NCBI GenBank assembly: GCA_963978905.1
Contig: OZ022257.1
Span: forward strand, 47,750,203 to 47,814,202
DNA from: Trichostrongylus colubriformis
Lineage: Eukaryota; Nematoda; Chromadorea; Rhabditida; Trichostrongylidae
Length of the DNA stretch: 64,000 nucleotides
Direction: 5' to 3'
Shown here: positions 13,951 to 26,559 of the stretch, in pieces
How positions within the stretch are numbered: the stretch's first letter is position 1
Layout of the letters: each line of letters starts with the position of its first letter
Notes under the pieces: generated by a model
Database searches by the model: none
Told to the model about the DNA's origin: nothing
Seen by the model: only the letters and a program-made list of their open reading frames with translations
Position numbers and translations under genes: made by a program

Positions 13951-16900
13951 GACTCCCCTATGCGATTGCACGGCTCATCAGCCAGCAGTGCATCAGTGGC
14001 GAGTCGTCTGTACGGTACTCGTTCACGTCGTGATTCACTTGGCTCCGATCCAGAACTCATCTCGTTCTCTGATACGGATATGCATGATATCACTAACCAG
14101 GTATGACGTCATTTTTGAAATAGAAAACCATGGCAAGCTTCAAAGCCCATTCGAGCATGGCTTTCGATCTTGTAGTCGGAAAAAAAATATTTTAATGTGT
14201 GTCATTAGATCCACTTTTCATCGCAAATTTGCCTATAGTGGTCAAAGTTCGACCTGTAAATTTTCCTCTACGTCTCTCACTCCCTCTCTTTTGATCACTC
14301 TGCATCTCCGACACGCAAACTTTTTTAGTTGTGAGATTTTACAGCTTACGCGTGACTAATCGCTTTCACTTCCACTGCCTGCCACCGCCTCCACTACATT
14401 TATACCTCGTCACTTCCCCATGTCACACTCCTAGCCTGTATGATTGCTCGTTTAAAGACAGCGGTAGGGTTTATGAGTGGTGGAACTGCTAAACTGAGTC
14501 ATGAAAGTGAAAACTATGGGTCTGGAATCATGAGTGGCGAAATTTCCGATAGAAAGGAGCGTCATCGGGTTTTATTAGAGCCGTTTTTTTACAGCTGCCA
14601 CTTGTTCTGACAGGTCCCGCCTTTTGCTGACAGAGCCCGCCTCATTGTGGAGTCAACGGTGACAAGGGATTTTATTTCTCGGATTTTTACCCCTACCTTT
14701 TCGTTTTTTCTTCATTTTCGTACTAGAAAGCACCTGAACGTTCGTATTCAAAAATCCTTTGATATTCGGCCTTAGCGATCCTCTTTAACGATTAATGTGT
14801 TGAAATTACTGATAAAATACCTAATATCTGTGTCTCTAACCTCTAACATCCACCCACACAGGTGAACTACCCTTGTTATTTGCTGTCGCGTGCGCACGAT
14901 TATGGAAACCAGTTTTTTGTTGTGTCCGGCGACATTATTTTGATGTTCCCCCTTTCTTATAAGTATTGTTATGTTAGCCATGCATCACTTGAAGTGCTTT
15001 ACGCTTTTATTATAACGCATGTCCTATGTTCGCACTGAAGAGTTCAGGATAAATTGGAAATTTGACCACCCCCAGGTCTTCTCGCAGCGAACACATCAAT
15101 CACCAAAGATAATCGATGTGAAAAAATTCTTTGTAAACAGCACTGAACATCGATACTGGAGGTACACTTGCTTTTGAGATATGCACACAGCGATTCACAC
15201 GGCGAACTTCTGCGCAGCGGTTTGACCAATTTTGTAAATGCCAGTCGAGCAGGGATTCGCGGACCCTTGTCGGTATAGTGCCAAACTACAATTTTTGCAA
15301 GTGGAGAACGAGAAAATAAGTAAAAACGAGAATTTGGAAAGCCAGTGATAACACTCATCGGTATATTCGATCACGACAAATGCACCCACTTCAATACACG
15401 AACTGTAAAATCCGATTTTAAGCAAATTTTAAACAAGTTGATTGAAAATTGATTATATTTGGAAATTTGGAGGTTTTGTGAGCAATTAATCCGATGATCT
15501 TATCGAATATAACGCCACATGTTCACCTTCTTTTCCGTGGCAAGAGAAATGTCATTAATCCCGGGATCGATGATCTTCACAAATGTCTTCTTGGTAACCA
15601 GTTTCTGTTGTCGTCGTTTTTTATCAATGTAATCATTCCATGGGTAAAGAAGTCTGAGGGATCGAGTCTCATGACTGCAACTATCACTTCACATCGTTAC
15701 TTTCTTTGCTCTTGTCATAGCAGCTAATTTTTTACTAAGTGACTACATTATTCGGACCTTGTAACACACTTTTGACCTTCGTTAAGAATAAATCCCTTTC
15801 TGTCTTTCTATTTATGGATTCATCAAAACGGGACAGCTCAGTCACCACCTTGCCCCACGTGTCACCTTTCTCCGCATTGCATACCCGAAGTCGTATCTTA
15901 CTAGGGAAGGTATTTCACTTCCCATGGAACTCTGAAATGAGACCCAGGGGGATCGATAGAGCTTCGAACGCTGATTATAACTGTGAAAACCAAAATTGCT
16001 AAATGGCATCCTGAAGCGAGTTACGAGGGGTCAAAGTATGCCTGTGACACCTCATTGGCGAGGCACTTTGCCATCACACGGTTTGTCGAAATGGCCATTT
16101 GCAATGGGACACATACCACCGTACGCGCTTTTGAGTGCTGATCTCAAATCTGTATTCAGAATTTGTTAAACATTACCTGAATGAAGTTATGAAGGTTTTT
16201 CTGAAAAAAAGAGTAATACCATTCCATGGTATGTTTGGGAGCCCATAACGAGCGAGCCATACGTTTTCACGCAAAACCAGTGTGATTTTCGTGTTCAGGG
16301 AATCAAATTACCTTATGTGACAAGTTTTCAGCCAATTCGAGAATTTGACCAAATCTCGGAAAATTGATGGGCTATTGGCTGGCAACCCATTTAACAAAGG
16401 AGCAGTCGTTGACCCTTGCCCAGCAAATGCTCTTATTTGGCGCTGGTTACGTGCGTTTAGTGTGATGGGCAAGTGTGATAGGTATGTTTAGGTTATCTTG
16501 TTCAGCTTGCAGGATTTTTTGTGGAAGGAAATTCAAAAACTCCTACACAACCTCTGGCCACCCCTAATTTTCCGAAGTTGGGCTAAAAACTGTATCCGGC
16601 TGGAAATTTGCACAGAGGGGTAATTCGACTCCCTACACGCGAATATCATACAAGGAAACGTTTAGAAGTGAAAGAAAAGCACTTACTGACAATGAAACAC
16701 AAAATGCAAAAAGAAGCCGCACCGGCGGGAAGCAAACTCACCACCTTGCTCCTGCAGAACCGGGACACTACCACTAAGCCACGGAGGCCATCATTGGCTC
16801 CCGCTGGTCAATTTGATGACGAAGCGCCTCGCCATTGAGATGTCACAGGCAAGTCACAAGCAAATTTTGACCCCTCGTAACTCGCTTCAGAATGCCATTT

Positions 16901-19900
16901 AGCAATTTTGGTTTTCACAGTTATAATCAGCGTTCGAAGCTCTGTCGATCCCCCCGGGTCTCATTTCAAAGTTCCATGGGAAGTAAAATACCTTCCCTAG
17001 TTAGATGGCAGCATGAGTACTTTTAAGTGAGAGAGCAGTACGGTGACAATATAGTGACTACTCGATGTACTACATCAGCCACATACATTTGTAGACTTCT
17101 ACAATTGTGGGTGAAGGCTGGGTGCATGGCGTATCCAAGGGTGCTGGTCAGCTGCGGATTGTTCCATCACATTGTGTTCTATTGTTGATATCGCTAACAA
17201 ATTTACGATTACTTTGTTTACGTCTTCTTCTACTTCACCTTTTTATTGAAAACGTTAAATATTCGGATTGCTATATGAAATTCATGATAAGTAGTCGTAT
17301 ACCACGTGCGCCTCACTATAAATGAGCTACGTTTCTTCTGATTTGCGGCTACTACTGACTATCTTGACACTTTGTTGAGTTGTTTGTCTGTGGGAGGTTC
17401 CATTTTGGGTTACACTACTACTCAATGAAACTTCAATAAGCTTTTAAGTACCATTAGACGGTGAAATCACCTTGAAACCTGCTCAGTGGGAAGAGGAGGC
17501 TAAAATTACTCTGAACAGGTTTCATAGAGCTTCTCCAGTACTCTTTCTTGGTTGTTGATTTCTACTTCAATGCCTTACTTTGCTTCTATTTTTGCTGCGT
17601 AAGAGGTGAAAATCAGTATTCAAAGATCGTTTGGATGGCCTTACAAGTGAAGGGGCTAGAGCGCGTATGACCCTCGATCATATCAAGGATTTGATATGAA
17701 ATGTGATCCCTTACAACCTTCCTATGGAGCTTTACTTTTCTAAGAGTCATACATCGGTTGAAAGCGCTGTTTTACACATCGGTTGCTGATAATGAGATGT
17801 TTCTCCGTAATACTAGGAAACAGTACGCGCATGGAACGTAAGATCAGTTCACGCCTACAGTCACTGGTACCATTTGAGAGGAAGCCATTTCTGCAGGAAC
17901 AACTAGAATTGGAAGACAGAAGCAAAAAAATCAGTTTTGTAGAAAGTTGCTAGTTATTGGGTATGTTGAGGAGTAGCGCTCGTCACTCCAGGACACTCTT
18001 TTGAGGCTGCTGAAAGAACCGTCTACGAAGATCTAAGTTCCTCTGTTACCCACATATTTATGTTATATTCGTGAACTGTGGGCCACATTCAGAGCTTCAC
18101 GCTCAAATCCAAGAATGCGGTTGAGATAGAGCTCTCGAAGTGACGGTTGATGGGGTGGGGCGTCCGAGTGGGTTTGGACGTACGAGAACTTAGGAGCATT
18201 TGAACCGCGCTCTGGCTGCTGACGGCTGTTCGAATATTATGACGGGAAATGTGGCGGACAAACGAGTCGCTTCTCTTTTTCGATACCTGCTTTGGGATGA
18301 AGGAAATTTTTAGGCTCCTTATATCTTTCTGCATGTACTATATAACAGAGTGGTTTTAACAAGAGACTCACGGAAATTTGATGAACGGTTCCTTCGAAGG
18401 CACCGCCAAGTATGAAAAGCAAATAAAAATTGTAGATACATCCCCTGGAACAAACATTCTAGTCCAAAACAGATGATATGTGGTGAAACTCCATTGAGCA
18501 AACGCGTCTTGAGGTCTTGTTCGCGATTTTCCGCGTATCCTTCCAAAAACGCATCAATTTTCCAAATAGCTGCGAGGACTGAAAAACGTTCGCTGCTGGC
18601 TGTCATAGGCTCTTGTCTTCTGCATCTACGCCTCTGCGACTAGTGTTGTAGAGTGGGCAAAAGGAAAGGAGCACGAAGGAAAGCTCCTGGGTGCATATTT
18701 TTTGGGTTTTTGAAACTTGCTTCGTTCTTTATCCACTGTTAAAGTACTGCTTACCTCGATTTTCATATTCCGCATTTATTTCACATTCTGACAAAATTTC
18801 TCTTAGCCGTGTATCAGATGCGCCGTACGTAATACCTCTGGACAGGAATCCTATAGCACATCTTTCAAAGAGGTAGCGTTGATGCCGACAGTATACCTGA
18901 GTATGACGCCTCTCGAGCAAGGGTAGGGAACGGCGCTAACTGAACGATGCTCACTAGTTGCTTTAAATCCATCCATTTGCTGAGCACGTCAACCACCCCA
19001 GCTCGATAAAAACTACGGGTGCCTAATTTGGCTATCATCGAAACCGTATTTGATCAGCTTATTGGTTTTTTAATCACATCTAGACGAGATCATTGGAATG
19101 TTGATGAAATTTTTTTAGTCTTTCCGAAAATCAACCCCTTCAAGTTTCAGGTGACAATGATCTCGAAAAAACTTTCCGAGATGGAAGAGCAACAGCTGCA
19201 TAGCAACGACGAACGCAGTCGTCTACGAACAGAAAATGCCGTTTTGACTGAACGTGTTCACGTGCTAGAAGAGCAGCTGTTAGTCGCTGAGCAAAGGTAC
19301 GCATATAGGACAGCTCGTCCATGTGGGCGGGGCGGGGTATGATTTGCTGCCCTTGTGACGTAAAATTTTCAATTTTTTGCAAATCCTAATCTCACGATTA
19401 TTGCTATTTTTCGCTTTGCTTAATTATTTTTCTTATTACGGGATGTTTCTTTCAAAAAGGATTGGTTCAGTATAATAACTGTTTTCTTGTAGATGTTAAT
19501 TACCAAATTTAGGTTCCGAGAACAGCTGCAGGAAGAGAAGAATCGAACACGAGAACTGTTACAGCGAGTTGAACGTGAAAAACAACTGGAGAGCGAAAGC
19601 CTGTCACTGAAATATCAGGTGGGCGGAGTTGTAAATTCAGCTAAATATTGCGAGTAAGTTCTCCAGCTGAGTTGCTGTTATTCCAGATGCTCGAGAGAGA
19701 TCTGAATGCTGCCAGAAAAGAAGCAGAGAAAGCACGGGAAGAGACGGCGAGACAACTCGATGTCGTCGAAGATCTTCGTGGGCAACTGGCCGAAAGCAAG
19801 CTGCTTATCGAAGATCTTGAAGATGAACGCATCAAGTTGGAGCGACAATTCAAAAGGTGTGTCATTCCAAAAAGACTATCCTTTTCGCAATGTTCTCAGT

Positions 19901-22900
19901 AGTGCTGTTGTGGAAGGAACACTTACATTGTGCTTTGCCTGTTCGATAAAGGCTGCGCTTTGAACTTCGAACCGAATCCTTTGAATTTTGAACCGAATTC
20001 TTTGCACATATAAATGTGAAAAATTAATCGCTCAAATTCAGATTCAAAGAAGAAGCTCAACAAGACATTGACAGCAGTTCAGAAATGGTTGAGGTGCTCA
20101 CGCAGCAGACTGAAGAGTTGCGGCGAAATGGACCTCCACGACAGGGTTCGATAATTGAACAAGTAAGTCCTGTTTTCTTCGATATAGTCGAGTTGGTCGA
20201 TATATTGGGTTGGGGAATAAGTCCCCGCCGTTTTTTTCAACCCCGTTTTTCACATTGTTCCCTCCATCTTTCGACAAAGCCAATATATGTTTTCGATAGA
20301 GCTTTTCTTGCTCTACAGAATGCTACTATCTGTTTTTCGATATCTTCGACAACCTAATATTTATGAGGTTTGGAAATGAAGTGAGCTGAAGGCAAAAAAG
20401 TGGCACTTGCGCACCTCATCTTTCTCTTCTGCCATCAAAATCAAAAAATGTATGTGCATATGTTTTCGATAGAGCTTTTTCAGCTCTACAAAATGGTACC
20501 ACTCTTTATTCAAATCGTTCAAGTTTTTGCTGTTTTTAAGACTTACAAATGCAGTACTAGCAAAAGTGGGCTTTTTCGTTATCTCCTTTTCCTCGCCTAC
20601 CATCGAGATTAAGGAGGGTGTGCATATATGCATTCGATAGAGCTCTTTTTGCTCTACAAAATGATGCCTTTCTTCTTTTGTATCCTCTCATATTTTAGCA
20701 TGTGGGAGTAAGTCTCCACGTGTTTTTCAATTCAAAATTGCGTAATGAAAACGAATTTTTTTGGCAGATTGTTTTGTATCGTTCGATAGAGCTCTTTTCG
20801 CTCTACAAGATAGTAATTACGGTTTTTGTTCAAACTGATTTTTGACATTTTTTAGATCATTTAAAAGTCGACGAAATCGAGCATTTTTGTCACATGGTGT
20901 CGAAAATGCTCGATTTCGTCGACTTTTAAATGATCTAAAAAATGTCAAAAATCAGTTTGAACAAAAACCGTAATTACTATCTTGTAGAGCGAAAAGAGCT
21001 CTATCGAACGATACAAAACAATCTGCCAAAAAATTTGTTTTCATTACGCAATTTTGAATTGAAAAACACGTGGAGACTTACTCCCACATGCTAAAATATG
21101 AGAAGATACAAAAGAAGAAAGGCATCATTTTGTAGAGCAAAAAGAGCTCTATCGAATGCATGTATGCACACCCTCTCCAATCTCGATGGTAGGCGAGGAA
21201 AAGGAGATAACGAAAAAGCACACTTTTGCTAGTACTGCATTTGTAAGTCTTAAAAACAGCAAAAACTTGAACGATTTGAATAAAGAGTGGTACCATTTTG
21301 TAGAGCTGAAAAAGCTCTATCGAAAACATATGCACATACATTCTTTGATTATGATGGCAGACGAGAAAGATGAGGTGCGCAAGTGCCACTTTTTTGCCTT
21401 CAGCTCACTTCATTTCCAAACCTCATAAATATTAGGTTGTCGAAGAAATCGAAATACAGATAGTAGCATTTTGTAGAGCAAGAAAAGCTCTATCGAAAAC
21501 ATATATTGGCTTTGTTGAAAGATGGATTAAACAATGTGAAAAACGGGGTTGAAAAAAACGGCGGGGACTTATTCCCCAACCCAATAGTCGGATTGGGCGG
21601 CTGACGCCGGCCAACCCTCCTGGAATCCTCATAGGGCCAGCGCGACTTTCGCATGCGCGCTCCGCGCGCATTGCAGCAGGAATAGGCCTTGTGTATAGGG
21701 AGCACACATTGCAGAAGGCGATGGATAATATGCGGCTTGTATTTATTGTAAGCAAATCTCAATCGGTTTTGGTTGAAACTGAGAGACGCCATATCCACTT
21801 ACAACCCCTGCCCACTAAAGGCAGATCCCCCCAAAAGAATGACAGAATTCGATCCAAACATAAAAGGAGAATCGAAGCATTCAGGAGTGCAAAAGTTGGG
21901 AAGATGGAGCAGAAAAAAATCCGAAAAAAAAGACCCCTTTCCACCGTTGATCCAGGTGTGTATGGCACAATCGAAGAGAAGCAAGCCACCTTAAAAGGAG
22001 GGGCAGCAGTTGGAGGTGTCCCTTTGTGAGCTCGGAGGCGCTCCGTAGTAGTTGACTTTTGAAGATCAAAAGCTACGAGAGGACGTGCATGTATCAGTTC
22101 TAAGAGAAGTACTGGCTTTAACTGAATGCAGCACATCACTTCCCAATGGTAACCGAGGACAAACAGCTACTTTCTGAGGGTGGTACTAATAAAGGAATTA
22201 TGGCGGGTCGAGGCCTAGAACTCATGTTCTCTGTACACATGGGTTGGCTCCTACCCAATCTTAACGTGCTCGACCTCCAAAACCCTTGCCTAACTTGCTT
22301 GTTGTGTGCTCCCTACACTTTGGTCAGTCCCTACCCAGTCCTTATTTGCGCGACTTCAACAGACCCTCGCCTGAACTTGCCCGATTTTCAGCACCTAAGC
22401 GAGGACATAAGTTCGTTTATACATCGATTTCGGCGCAAGCCTCACTCATGGTGGGCGGAGCTAAGCTTAGAACTTATAAGCTCCGTACGCATGTGTTGGC
22501 CCCTACACTATCCCAACTTGCCCTAGCTCTACAGGCACGTTCCTAACTTGCTTGCTTCTTGTGTGCTCCCAACACTTTGGTCAATTCCTACCCTGTCCTT
22601 ACTTGCACGGCCTCAACAGATCCATTCCTGACCTTCCCGAGGTTTTTGGAATCCAAGCGAGAACTTCAATTTGAGCACCCATTGATTTCGGCGCAAGCCC
22701 CGCCCATGGTGTGCGGAGCTAGGTATAGAACATATGTGCTTTGTACACATGTGTTGGCCCCTACGCTATCCTAACTTGCCATACCTCTACAGGCCCGTTC
22801 CTAACTTGCTTCTTGTGTGCTCCCAACACTTTGTTCCATTCTTAACTTGCCTCTCATGTGCCCCGTACATTTTGGCTTACCCCAACCAATCCCTAAACTG

Positions 22901-25072
22901 CCCGACCTTTACAGGCCCAATCCTAGCTTGCCTAATTTTTGGAACCTGAGCGTGGGCTCAAATTTGAGCACCGGCAGTTCCGCGTAAGCCCCGCTCACAG
23001 TGGGCGGAGCTAGGCTAAGTTCTTATGTGTTCTGTACCCTTAGGTCAGCCCCGACCCAATTCTAACTTGCGCGTCCTCTCCAGACAGCAGTTTCGTTAAG
23101 AATGCATTATGCGGTGTGCGGACAGACAGACAGACACACACACACAGACAAACACACCAAACTTCTGCTTTATATATAGAGTATGATGATGATAAAGGAC
23201 TTAAAAGATCAGAATTTTCGGTGGACTTTTTAGAAGAAAACATCGAATTCTGATTTTTGAATAACATCGTTCTCAAATAAATTCCGGAAATCGAAACCTG
23301 TTGAGTTTCCCAAAAACTTCTGGTTCCCTCAATATCACAAAATCTCAAAAAATCCATTTTGTTACTATTTAATGTTGGTAATAAAGTAAAATATATCGCG
23401 CAAATAAAAGCGAAATCGTACTTAAAATAATAAACTTGTAAGTATCTTCATATTCTGCTTATCTTTAGATGAGCGGCCTCGAAGAATCATTGGAGCAGGC
23501 TCGCGCGGATATTCGCGATTTGCAACGCGAACGTGACGACCTTCAAGCACAACTTCTGGCCGCCAGTGTTGAGCGTGGGCAGAGTTTATTAGCTGATAAG
23601 CCGTCATTGGCTGATGAGCTCATGAGTGGAGGAGGAGACTCGCAACAGGTTCGTGAATACTGATGGTAGATGCACGCAATATAACCCAAAAGTGCAGAAA
23701 AGGACATGGGAGGAGTTTGTGCAGACGGCATAAATTGATCCAAGAATCGTCGGAGCTGATTAAATTTCCCAGTGGATGTTTGAGGAGGGCTGGATTTCCT
23801 GGACATTGACTCCAACAATCAATTGATATTTTCAAACACGACCCCTGCAAAAATAGAACTAAAAAACGGCCAAATTTCTGAATGCTGGTTTTTTAGAACT
23901 AGAAAATTCTTTGCAAGACATTTGATTATGAGCTAGCACTTTGTGCTTTTACCCTATCACCAGAGAGGGAATGGCTTATTCTGAAATCACTTGGTTTTTC
24001 CATATCACCGTAGACAATCCTCTGTTCCTTCAAATAGTTTTCTTAACGTGGAGTACTTCAACCTATTTTTTAGATTTTGGAAGCGCTCCGCGAACAAGAA
24101 GTCTGTAATCAGAAGCTGCGGGTGTATATTAATGGTATACTAATGCGTGTTATTGAACGACATCCTGAAATTCTTGAAATTGGTGAGTCATGAAAACCGA
24201 TCACAAAAACATGCGAAACATTAATGGGTTACATTTTGAGATGCCATGAGGCACATTTATGCTACATTTAATGGGTTCTGAGTTAATTTAATTTGGGTTA
24301 ATGCGGTTACATTTTGAGATGCCATGAGGCACATTTATGCTTGGCGAGTGATCGCATGATCATCGCAGTGCTCGCCATGGCAGGTTGGAATACTGTGAGG
24401 GCATGCAGCCTTGGGCTGTGGTTGTAACTTGTACGACCGCATTTGCATCAGGCCCGCTCTCACTTCGGCATGCTATTTTCTCTGCACAACGCTGGTCAGT
24501 TAGGTACTTTGCGTACAACGTACTTTGCGGCACCGGCGCCGGCACCGGTGGCGACGGCGGCAGAATTATGTGCCCACCGCCGACTATGGCGGGCCTTTGG
24601 TGACGCGCTCATTTCGTGAAGAGCTCGACGAATTCGAATTCGAATCCTAGCGTAGTCCTAGACTATGCTAAGATCCGAATTCGAATTCATGGGTCTTCAC
24701 TACGATGATCATACTGTTGTGTGGTTGGGCTGAGCATTAAACGGAGCGCATAACCGCAGTACCGCCGTTATCGGTGGCGGGCACATGACTTTGTCGTCGT
24801 CGTCGCCGCCAGTTCGCGAAGTATGAACCTTATTCGGTCTTATCACTCACTGGACTACGTTGCGAATGGAAAATACCATGCTCAAGTGAGACAACACATG
24901 CGATAGCACGATCGTGTGAATCGCAGTCTTGCGAGGAATAGCCGCAGCCTCACTGAGTCATGCTTCTCTATTTGAGCATCACCGACTTAGTTAGGTGAAC
25001 TGAGGCAGTTTTCTTGGTAAATTGTTTCATTTTTCAGGCGAACAAAAGCAGCAAGCGTCCAGTGACAGTTGA
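13951..25072 (+). CDS. Rab11 family-interacting protein (FIP3/4, Nuf type), coiled coil
   Basis: Spliced from eight exons with matching phases: 13951-14100, 19151-19296, 19513-19618, 19687-19856, 20042-20162, 23469-23648, 24074-24182, 25038-25072 (stop TGA). Every junction has AG before and GT after the exon, mostly with TTTCAG/TTCCAG acceptors. Exon 1 is Ser/Arg-rich ([19 protein letters not shown], a likely phosphorylation region). Exons 2-6 give one long heptad-rich coiled coil ([45 protein letters not shown]). The last exons give the short Rab11-binding motif [19 protein letters not shown], ending 12 residues later. Rab11-FIPs bind GTP-Rab11 through this helix and act in recycling-endosome traffic and cytokinesis; that role is known of the family and inferred here. 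The usual Asp of YID is Asn. An ATG at 13918 is in frame with exon 1, so it may be first or internal; further 5' exons may exist. Confidence 0.85.
15895..17006. mobile_element. non-autonomous DNA transposon with ~145-bp terminal inverted repeats
   Basis: Arms 15895-16037 and 16861-17006 are inverted copies with few mismatches, starting TTACTAGGGAAGG and ending CCTTCCCTAGTTAG. Both arms contain CGTTCGAAGC or its partner and TTGCTAAATGGCAT. The internal 820 bp shows no transposase. The element sits in the first long intron of the Rab11-FIP gene. Superfamily is not clear; target duplications are not obvious. Confidence 0.8.
17007..19150. other. intronic stretch without recognised features
   Basis: Remainder of the 5-kb intron between exons 14100 and 19151. 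ORFs on both strands are short and lack domains. I see no repeat partner elsewhere in the window. Confidence 0.45.
20205..21584. mobile_element. 1.38-kb palindromic mariner-like fold-back element
   Basis: Two arms, 20205-20887 and 20903-21584, are near-perfect reverse complements around a 15-nt centre (20888-20902). Ends read TTGGGTTGGGGAATAAGTCC, like irritans-type mariner TIRs (AGGTTGG..ATAAGTCCCC), and are flanked by TA at 20203-20204 and 21585-21586, the mariner/Tc1 target duplication. Each arm carries four loosely periodic modules 150-173 bp apart, at 20294, 20467, 20635 and 20784 in the left arm, each with TCGATAGAGC..GCTCTACAA, itself a small hairpin. No transposase is encoded; the 90-codon ORFs at 20361 and 21156 are mirror images of the same DNA. 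It lies in an intron of the Rab11-FIP gene. Confidence 0.9.
22195..23180. repeat. degenerate tandem array (~250-290 bp units) with microsatellite end
   Basis: About four diverged units recur near 22200, 22452, 22711 and 23000, each with GGGCGGAGCTAGG..TAGAACTTATG, CTCTGTACACATG, GGCCCCTAC..ATCC(C/T)AACTTGCC and CAGGCCCGTTCCTAACTTGC. The array runs into ACAGACAGACAGACACACAC then TTTATATATAGAGTATGATGATGA near 23120-23195. A related GGGCGCGCTCCGCCCA..ACGGACAGACAGAC layout is at 54080-54460, so this is probably a mobile repeat family. It sits in the Rab11-FIP intron. Confidence 0.65.
24226..24341. repeat. two 37-bp direct repeats
   Basis: GGTTACATTTTGAGATGCCA and the following 17 bases occur twice, about 77 bp apart, directly after the seventh exon of the Rab11-FIP gene. 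The second copy abuts the fold-back element that follows. Confidence 0.75.
24345..24995. mobile_element. fold-back repeat with GC-rich core
   Basis: The centre is GACGAATTCGAATTCGAATC..CCGAATTCGAATTC near 24627-24690. Moving outward, CACCGGTGGCGACGG..TGTGCCCACCGCC (24540-24580) matches the reverse complement of GGTGGCGGGCACATGA..CGTCGTCGTCGCC (24770-24812). Further out, CATGCTATTTTC..CAACGCTGGTCAG matches GCATGGTATTTTCCATTCGCAACG inverted. A third homologous arm occurs singly at 54930-55085. So this is an inverted pair of a dispersed repeat, in the last intron of the Rab11-FIP gene. Confidence 0.7.
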
Positions 25073-26559
25073 CGGTGCGCCGGAGCAGCCACGAATCAGT
25101 CAGCCGCCGCCACACCCGATTCTTCGTCACAGTCATCTCCATCTTCTACATCCACACCGTCATTGTCGGCACGTCTGACGTCTTACTGGCCATCGTCGTT
25201 TTTGCGATGGGGTTGATGCGACGTGCACACGCACAAGCCTACGGATCGCTTCGTGACCGTAGAATAAGGGTGAGGGCGGTAGCGGCGGACATGTGGAGGA
25301 ACGGGGTCATTCAATGCGTTATTACTAGCATAATACTGGGTATGAAAGAGTGCAGACATGTGCGATGCGACGTGTACGTGTACTCACACGAACGTGCGGA
25401 GACACGCCCATTGAGGGGGATGCTCCGCCTCCCACTCCATGGGCACTACGCGTGCCAGCTTGTCTCGCTCTTTCATATGACTCTGTTCCTAGCGGGTTTG
25501 TTATCACACAGCGTCCGTGCAATCCACATTACATACATCGAGGCTGCTCCATATTACTGATATTTTTGTGAAAAAAATTTTATTGCTGACTTGTGATTTG
25601 TATATTCTGAATGTCTTTTAAGGCATTTATAACGGCACTTTAGCTACTTTGATTCATCGATTTATTGATTTGTATGGATAACTAATTGATCAATGACGTA
25701 GGTAGGAATCCCGGTGAGGAGAACTCAATTTTATCCTAGCTTCCTTACGTCCCTACAACGATAGACTTCATCTCGTAAAAGTCGAAATCTCTGAACTATT
25801 GATCGGTTTTATCGGTAGAACTGCTAGTATTGTAGTTGACCATCCAAGTCTTGTCAATTTTTCTAACAGTAATTAATTGTGTAGCATTTCTCTTCGCCTG
25901 CTTTTTATAACTATCGATCAAAAATGCTGTGATGTCGCTCCCTGTATTGATTGAATTGATTTCCCCATTTGATTTCTGGTACAAAGCGAACGTTTTCCTT
26001 TTTGCACGCCTTCTTTCAAACTTCTTTCTCATCGAATGTGATTCCGCGTTCGCGTTTACAATAACAACTATAGTTTTTGATTTTCACTCTCCAAAAAATT
26101 TGACCGGACCACTTATTCCGGCAAATCGTCTGTGATCTATAAATCTATCCCTTTTTCGCACCTCTTCGTTGTTCCCAAAACCACCGAGCAAAACCCTTTT
26201 TTGCACCTTTATGTAACAGCTAGCAAGCTTGTTCTTATCACTTTTCTCATAAACATCCTCGATTGTGATTGAACTTGTACTTTGAATAAAATTGTTGCAG
26301 AAAATCATTACATGCACCTGTGTTTTACTTATTTACTGATTTGTTTGTTTATCCGAATGAAAGACAGCCAGCCCGGGTCAAGGTCAAGCGTGACGTCGAG
26401 GAAAATTTTTTAAAAAATACGCCTCCGCCCAAAGGGGGCCTCCATACAACTCCCCTCCCTTCTTCAGGTTCCACTATTTCTGTGGTTTCTACCCAGCCAA
26501 TGCGATTCATCGAGGAAATAAGGCGCCCGCGGTGAAGAAAACTTTGAGACCAGGGTTGT
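25073..26559. other. 3' flank of the Rab11-FIP gene, no recognised gene
   Basis: The 3' UTR should begin at 25073. A 163-codon ORF starts at 25069 in another frame but shows no domain and overlaps the real stop. No clear AATAAA signal follows closely, so the mRNA end is not placed. The rest, up to 26559, is AT-rich and featureless to me. Confidence 0.45.

Noticed and set aside
20361..21428. Two similar 90-codon ORFs on opposite strands (20361-20633 minus, 21156-21428 plus)
   Set aside because: They are the two arms of the palindrome read twice, not duplicated genes. Composition is that of the AT-rich repeat.
21691..22139. Overlapping ORFs on both strands (112 and 126 codons)
   Set aside because: Lie within the Rab11-FIP intron between two repeats. 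Both strands are open by base composition and neither shows a motif.
25069..25560. 163-codon plus-strand ORF at the end of the Rab11-FIP gene
   Set aside because: It overlaps the phased stop codon of the spliced gene in another frame and has no domain; more likely 3' UTR.
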